Of a stretch of 64,000 bases of DNA, positions 60,652 to 64,000 are shown one piece after another. A program made the translations under genes and the position numbers. Under the pieces are notes generated by a model. That model had not been told where the DNA came from. It saw only the letters and a list, made by a program, of their open reading frames with translations, and made no database searches. Within the stretch, counting starts at the first letter, position 1. The number at the start of each line of letters is the position of its first letter. Source of the stretch: Paenibacillus phoenicis (GTDB lineage Bacteria; Bacillota; Bacilli; Paenibacillales; Paenibacillaceae); assembly GCF_034718895.1 (NCBI RefSeq), contig NZ_JAYERP010000001.1:310001-374000 (forward strand), given 5' to 3'.

Positions 60652-61413
60652 CTACACGCCGCGTTTGTTGCCCCAGACGAGGGCGTGGAGCTGCGGCAGC
60701 ACCCGGACATTGTTCAGGTCCGGCGTGGCCATTACCTTGTCGATGAGCGCTTCGTAGCGGCGCAGCAGGTCGGACGCATGCTCCTGGATGTCCATCCGCT
60801 TCACGTCCGGGTTGCCCACCTGCACGTACATCGGCACGTTGGGGTAGCGAGTGTGCACCCGCTTGGCGTAAGCCAGATCGTCATCGTCAAACACGACGAC
60901 CTTCAAGCTGACGGCGAGCGGGTGAGGCCGGGCAGCCAGCCTAGCGACGATATCGTCCAGCACGTCCCAGTTGGTGTCCATGCCCGAGCTTGGCGGCTTC
61001 GGCGACAGAGTCACCTGGTCGACCTCGGCCAGCCAATCCTGCCAACGCGAGCCTTGCGTCTCGACTGCGACGGTGATGCCTTCGGCGTGAAGCAGCTCCA
61101 CCAAGCTGGCCAGCTGCGGCAGGAGGGCGGGGTTGCCGCCGGACAAGGTGACGTGGGAGAAACGGTCGCCGCCGATGTCGCGCAGCTCGCCAAGGATTTC
61201 CGCCGGGGTCAGGCGGCGGATCATCTCCTTCGCGCTGCCGTCCCAGGTGAAGGCGGAGTCGCACCAAGAGCAGCGATAATCGCAGCCGGCGGTGCGGACG
61301 AACATCGTCTTCTGTCCGATCACCATACCCTCGCCTTGTACGGTGGGGCCAAAGATCTCCATGACGGGGATCGGCAGCTCGCGGTGCTCTTGTGTGGTCG
61401 CTTCCTTACTCAT
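60652..61413 (-). CDS. queE: 7-carboxy-7-deazaguanine synthase QueE
   Basis: QueE is a radical SAM enzyme that contracts the CPH4 ring to 7-carboxy-7-deazaguanine. The 253-residue protein has IPVMEIFGPTVQGEGMVIGQKTMFVRTAGCDYRCSWCDSAFTWDG with the CX3CX2C cluster, then the SAM-binding HVTLSGGNPAL and VTLSPKPPSSGM. Its ATG (ending 61413) lies inside the end of queD, overlapping by 8 bases. The stop abuts repeat copy B. Confidence 0.95.
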   Translation of the reverse strand: MSKEATTQEHRELPIPVMEIFGPTVQGEGMVIGQKTMFVRTAGCDYRCSWCDSAFTWDGSAKEMIRRLTPAEILGELRDIGGDRFSHVTLSGGNPALLPQLASLVELLHAEGITVAVETQGSRWQDWLAEVDQVTLSPKPPSSGMDTNWDVLDDIVARLAARPHPLAVSLKVVVFDDDDLAYAKRVHTRYPNVPMYVQVGNPDVKRMDIQEHASDLLRRYEALIDKVMATPDLNNVRVLPQLHALVWGNKRGV

Positions 61414-61900
61414 CCTGCATCCACTCCCGTCTCGCTTCCGCATAGCTGGTTGGCGTCTCATAGAGGCGGACGAACTCCGTCCGGGCCTCCAGCACCGGAT
61501 TGCGATAAGCTTCCGATTGCAGCGCCTCCTCCATCTTCTCGAACAGCCACACCACCATATTTTCGGCGGTGGTATTCATCGGCGGCAGCGTTTCATTAAT
61601 GTAACGATGGTCCAGATAAGCTTCAATTTCGTTCTTCCAAATCTCCTTGATCGTGCCAAAATCAACGGTCATGCCGATCTCATCCGGCCGGCCGCTGATG
61701 CCAAACACCACTTTGTACGTGTGGCCGTGCAGGTTTTTGCATTTGCCGTCATACGCATGCAGGTGGTGCGCGGCATCAAAAGTGAATTCCTTGCTCACCA
61801 GCACCCGGCGGCGGTGGTAACGTAGCTGGTCCCGGCGGATGTCCTGGTCCAGCTTCTGCAGCGCTTCAACGATGCGAAATTCCTCCGGTGTCCGGTTCAT
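61406..61900 (-). CDS. queD: 6-carboxytetrahydropterin synthase QueD
   Basis: QueD converts dihydroneopterin triphosphate to 6-carboxytetrahydropterin. It has zinc-binding histidines in [24 protein letters not shown], with catalytic Cys in GKCKN, and the late Glu in [17 protein letters not shown]. The protein is 164 residues because about 35 N-terminal residues precede the core; usual members are 120-150. ATG ending at 61900 overlaps the queC stop (ATGA). Confidence 0.94.
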   Translation of the reverse strand: MNRTPEEFRIVEALQKLDQDIRRDQLRYHRRRVLVSKEFTFDAAHHLHAYDGKCKNLHGHTYKVVFGISGRPDEIGMTVDFGTIKEIWKNEIEAYLDHRYINETLPPMNTTAENMVVWLFEKMEEALQSEAYRNPVLEARTEFVRLYETPTSYAEARREWMQDE

Positions 61901-62565
61901 CGTGAATTCGCCTCCTGGCGTTCCAGCAAGTATTTGTCCAGTCCAGCTTTTCTCAGCTTGCAGGCCGGGCATTCGCCGCAGCCATCGCCGATGATACCGT
62001 TGTAGCAGGTAAGCGTCCGTTCGCGCACGAAATCAAAGGCTCCAAGCTCATCGGCTAGCTTCCAGGTCTCTGCTTTGTCGATCCACATGAGCGGCGTATG
62101 GATCACAAACTCGTAATCCATCGCCAAATTCAAAGTCACGTTCAGCGATTTCACAAACACGTCGCGGCAGTCGGGATAACCGCTGAAGTCGGTCTCGCAG
62201 ACGCCGGTAACGATATGCTTGGCACCTACGCCTTTGGCGAGTACGGCAGCAAAGCTGAGGAAGAGATGGTTGCGGCCGTCCACAAACGTGCTTGGCAGCT
62301 CCCCCTCCTGATGCTCGATCGCAATGTCGCTGCGCGTCAAAGCGTTGGCCGTTAATTGGCCAAGCAGGCTCATGTCTAACACGGTATGCTTGATGCCAAG
62401 CTCGGCGGTAATCGATTTCGCGCATTCGATCTCCAGCTTATGGCGTTGGCCATAATCAAACGTCACGGCCTCAACCTCGCCGAATTGCTGGATCGCCCAG
62501 AACAGACAGGTTGTGCTGTCTTGACCGCCGCTGAACACAACAACCGCTTTTTCCTTTTTAAGCAT
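61897..62565 (-). CDS. queC: 7-cyano-7-deazaguanine synthase QueC
   Basis: QueC makes preQ0 from 7-carboxy-7-deazaguanine, ammonia and ATP. The PP-loop [17 protein letters not shown] is at residues 8-24; [14 protein letters not shown] and the zinc-binding [23 protein letters not shown] (four Cys) follow. The ATG ending at 62565 follows GGAGGG; the longer open frame upstream lacks family likeness. First gene of queC-queD-queE. Confidence 0.95.
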   Translation of the reverse strand: MLKKEKAVVVFSGGQDSTTCLFWAIQQFGEVEAVTFDYGQRHKLEIECAKSITAELGIKHTVLDMSLLGQLTANALTRSDIAIEHQEGELPSTFVDGRNHLFLSFAAVLAKGVGAKHIVTGVCETDFSGYPDCRDVFVKSLNVTLNLAMDYEFVIHTPLMWIDKAETWKLADELGAFDFVRERTLTCYNGIIGDGCGECPACKLRKAGLDKYLLERQEANSR

Positions 62566-62657
62566 AAAAAAACCCTCCGTCTTCTTTAATAGTGAAGCAG
62601 GAATCCTTCGTTCCCGGCCCATTGTGATAGAAGAAAGAGAGTTCTTGAACTGGTCAC

Positions 62658-62729
62658 AAAAAAACAAGCCCATTTCGACCGGCAGGGTGTCCTTGGCGCT
62701 GCGACTCCGTTGCCGTACAGCAAACGGGC
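62658..62729 (-). terminator. Candidate terminator in the queC leader
   Basis: On the minus strand GCCCGTTT (62722-62729) can pair with AAATGGGC (62668-62675, one G-T pair) across a ~46-base loop, followed by T7. It lies between the preQ1 aptamer and queC and could be the switched terminator. Confidence 0.45.
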
Positions 62730-62769
62730 ATGCGAGCGCGAAGAACCCGCCGAATCAAGGCAGGGCATT

Positions 62770-62806
62770 TATAGTTTTTTATAGAGGGAGTTCTCGAACC
62801 TCTCCC
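62770..62806 (-). ncRNA. preQ1-I riboswitch
   Basis: On the minus strand the string GAGAGGTTCGAGAACTCCCT followed by CTATAAAAAACTATA matches the class I preQ1 aptamer: a GAGG/CCTC stem, a short loop and the A-rich tail that forms the H-type pseudoknot. It lies about 205 bases upstream of queC and should shut off queCDE when preQ1 is ample. Confidence 0.87.
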
Positions 62807-62887
62807 GTGTATTCCCGTAGGAATAAGCACGGATTTCTTCTTCAATTTCGTTATGCACTGGGGAGCGGGCCTCCAGGCACAAACCCC

Positions 62888-62896
62888 ATTATAACA
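62888..62896 (-). promoter_or_regulatory. Extended -10 promoter of the queCDE operon
   Basis: On the minus strand TGTTATAAT is an extended -10 element (TGN plus consensus TATAAT). The -35 region is poor. A start near 62880 gives a leader of about 75 bases before the preQ1 aptamer. Confidence 0.6.
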
Positions 62897-62937
62897 TATT
62901 TTGCGCAGAGGGGAAGTGAAGGCGCGATCACTCAGTT

Positions 62938-63191
62938 AAAATGTTACTAAGGAGGCATCGGTTCACTCACATCGAAATGTTACCGAAGGGATGTGTGTTG
63001 AAATTGAGCATGAAAACACGACGTGAAGTGATCCGTACCTTGGCTGATCAATACAAGAGAGCGAAATCGCGAAATGAAAAATCTGTAATCCTTGATAATG
63101 CCGTGAAGGTGCTGGGTTGCCAACCCGTAACGTCTGCCTCCACTGGGTAACAAAATTACGTGAGTGAACCACTATCCTTCGGTAACATTTT
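62938..63191. mobile_element. Miniature derivative of an insertion sequence
   Basis: About 254 bases are bounded by ~33-base imperfect inverted repeats. Left (62938-62970): AAAATGTTACTAAGGA plus GGTTCACTCAC. Right (63160-63191), read inverted: AAAATGTTACCGAAGGA plus GGTTCACTCAC. A further TGTTACC follows inside each end (62979-62985 and, inverted, 63146-63152). The interior keeps only the first ~37 codons of a transposase. TTAAA-like bases flank both ends but a target duplication is not certain. Confidence 0.7.
63010..63150 (+). pseudogene. N-terminal transposase remnant
   Basis: The reading frame from ATG 63010 gives KTRREVIRTLADQYKRAKSRN and a continuing EKSVILDNAVKVLGC, which resembles the N-terminus of DDE/integrase-type IS transposases of Bacillota (a basic start followed by a YNRSYAA segment). 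After about 37 residues the likeness ends and the frame runs into the right-end region. The catalytic domain is missing, so it cannot be active on its own. Confidence 0.6.
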
Positions 63192-63273
63192 TAAATGAGT
63201 TGACACGGAAGGGAGGGTCGGGTGTACTATTTTTAATGAAATTGAGCTAATTTGGTTCACAAACGAGCGAAAC

Positions 63274-63747
63274 TCACCGATAGCGGTTTGCAGCCTGTCT
63301 TTTGATGGCCTGAATGGCGCCCATATGAAGTCCTTCATGGAAGATCGTTCTCACAAGTACCTGCTCAAGGGTATGCATCCCCATATCCGTTGGCGGATAC
63401 TCCTCCTCCAGCCGATCCCGGTACTGCTGCTCTATGAAGCGAGGCTGCTCCTGAAGCAGTGATATCAATTCTGACAATGACGGGGTTTCGTCCGTAAAAT
63501 GCGATGGGTTCGTTCCGTAACCGAACCATTGATTAAAGCTCATCGGGACCGGCATATCCTCTTTCGTAAGCACGCGTATCCATAAATACTGATCCAGAAC
63601 CACATGCCCCAGATTCCATCTGATATTGTTGTTGAAACCATCCGGTACAATGTCAGCCTCGTCTTCCGACACGTCTTCAACCACCTTCAGCAGCTCTCTG
63701 CGGTATGTATGCAGCTGCTCAAACAATACCTCATGTCTTCTTTCCAT
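63274..63747 (-). CDS. DinB family protein
   Basis: The 157-residue four-helix-bundle protein has the DinB_2 pattern: an N-terminal EVLFEQLHTYRRELLKVVEDVSEDEAD, the metal-site His in IRWNLGHVVLDQYLW, and TIFHEGLHMGAIQAIKRQ near the end with two further His. Such proteins often bind a metal and act as thiol-dependent transferases or remain uncharacterised. It is a single gene; start ATG ending at 63747 follows GGGAGGTATTTCG. Confidence 0.85.
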   Translation of the reverse strand: MERRHEVLFEQLHTYRRELLKVVEDVSEDEADIVPDGFNNNIRWNLGHVVLDQYLWIRVLTKEDMPVPMSFNQWFGYGTNPSHFTDETPSLSELISLLQEQPRFIEQQYRDRLEEEYPPTDMGMHTLEQVLVRTIFHEGLHMGAIQAIKRQAANRYR

Positions 63748-63876
63748 CGAAATACCTCCCAGATTCTGATATCTTAATATAATTATGTGAAAAAATATAA
63801 AATCCTTTTATTTCGAAAAAATAGGAGCGCCATAAATGCGCCCCGCTAAGCCTATCGAACCTTCCGCTTCTTTTAT

Positions 63877-64000
63877 TCAATCAACGGACTCCTGAACTGC
63901 GTCACGATTGCTCGGAAAGGTACCGATCAGATCCAGCTTGATCCAATGATGCCCATTGCTGACCTCACTCTTGTATACCTTCGTTTTAGCACCCTGATTC
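63877..64000 (-). CDS. C-terminal fragment of an unidentified gene, ASPIC/UnbV-like end
   Basis: An open frame enters from the right edge and stops at 63877. The ~40 visible residues (NQGAKTKVYKSEVSNGHHW then IKLDLIGTFPSNRDAVQ) recall the NGxHWLxVxLxGTxSNRDAIGARV pattern of ASPIC/UnbV domains in FG-GAP proteins, but it stops where that domain would continue. It could be a truncated copy or a different family. Confidence 0.4.
   Translation of the reverse strand, partial: NQGAKTKVYKSEVSNGHHWIKLDLIGTFPSNRDAVQESVD

Noticed and set aside
62586..62768. 60-codon minus-strand open frame starting just after the preQ1 aptamer
   Set aside because: No ribosome site before its ATG and it runs through the candidate terminator; more likely the queC leader.

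Overview
The window reads as chromosomal DNA of a Paenibacillus-like member of the Bacillota. It has mid-50s GC, strong AGGAGG-type ribosome binding sites, many TTG and GTG starts, MalFG-type sugar transporters beside a YesM/YesN two-component pair, and three Gram-positive-type riboswitches (cobalamin, c-di-AMP, preQ1). The genus is an inference from style and gene content; no rRNA or tRNA was seen.

Layout. 1-9.3 kb: housekeeping genes (endonuclease IV, PurU, transketolase, PpnP, a beta-hydroxyacid dehydrogenase, Pgi, YvyE, a TetR regulator). 9.6-21.2 kb: a CysA-like ATPase, then a divergent sugar locus. A binding protein and two permeases read leftwards; a GH3 beta-glucosidase, a GH94 phosphorylase and a LacI regulator read rightwards. 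The content matches known beta-1,2-glucooligosaccharide (sophorooligosaccharide) systems. The divergent promoter region holds two good sigma-A promoters and four GAAACGTTTC operators. 21.4-27.4 kb: an ABC exporter-like operon with a NEW3-domain protein, an ECF sigma/anti-sigma pair and a PhnP-like hydrolase. 27.8-30.6 kb: lipoate ligase, an EamA transporter and a HAD phosphatase.

30.8-35.3 kb and 43.7-51.6 kb are two halves of a corrinoid salvage and nucleotide-loop assembly system: cobD-cbiZ-cbiB-cobC-LLM oxidoreductase, and riboswitch-btuFCD-cobT-cobU-cobS-cobQ. They are separated by a second sugar ABC transporter with its histidine kinase and AraC-type response regulator, and by a chemoreceptor-like protein whose sensor-like domain is at the C-terminus. 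The set would import corrinoids, open foreign ones (CbiZ) and rebuild the preferred cobamide. 51.6-53.2 kb: a c-di-AMP riboswitch and terminator in front of a KamA-family radical SAM gene. 53.2-59.6 kb: a chemoreceptor, an M24 peptidase, a DHA2 exporter with a PadR regulator, and a D-glycerate-type dehydrogenase. 59.6-62.9 kb: queuosine precursor genes (queC-queD-queE under a preQ1 riboswitch, queF displaced by repeats). The right end holds a deletion derivative of an insertion sequence, a DinB-family gene and a partial gene.

The most unusual material is between genes. A composite ~260-300 bp repeat occurs twice (19.9 and 60.4 kb), with paired 74-nt ends and stems that differ by compensatory changes. 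Three arrays of ~50-52-nt-period units (21.2, 27.6 and 60.2 kb) share a short-stem or CCTTATT theme. A 48-bp tandem repeat encodes a His-rich peptide inside the cobalamin operon. These deserve the first follow-up.
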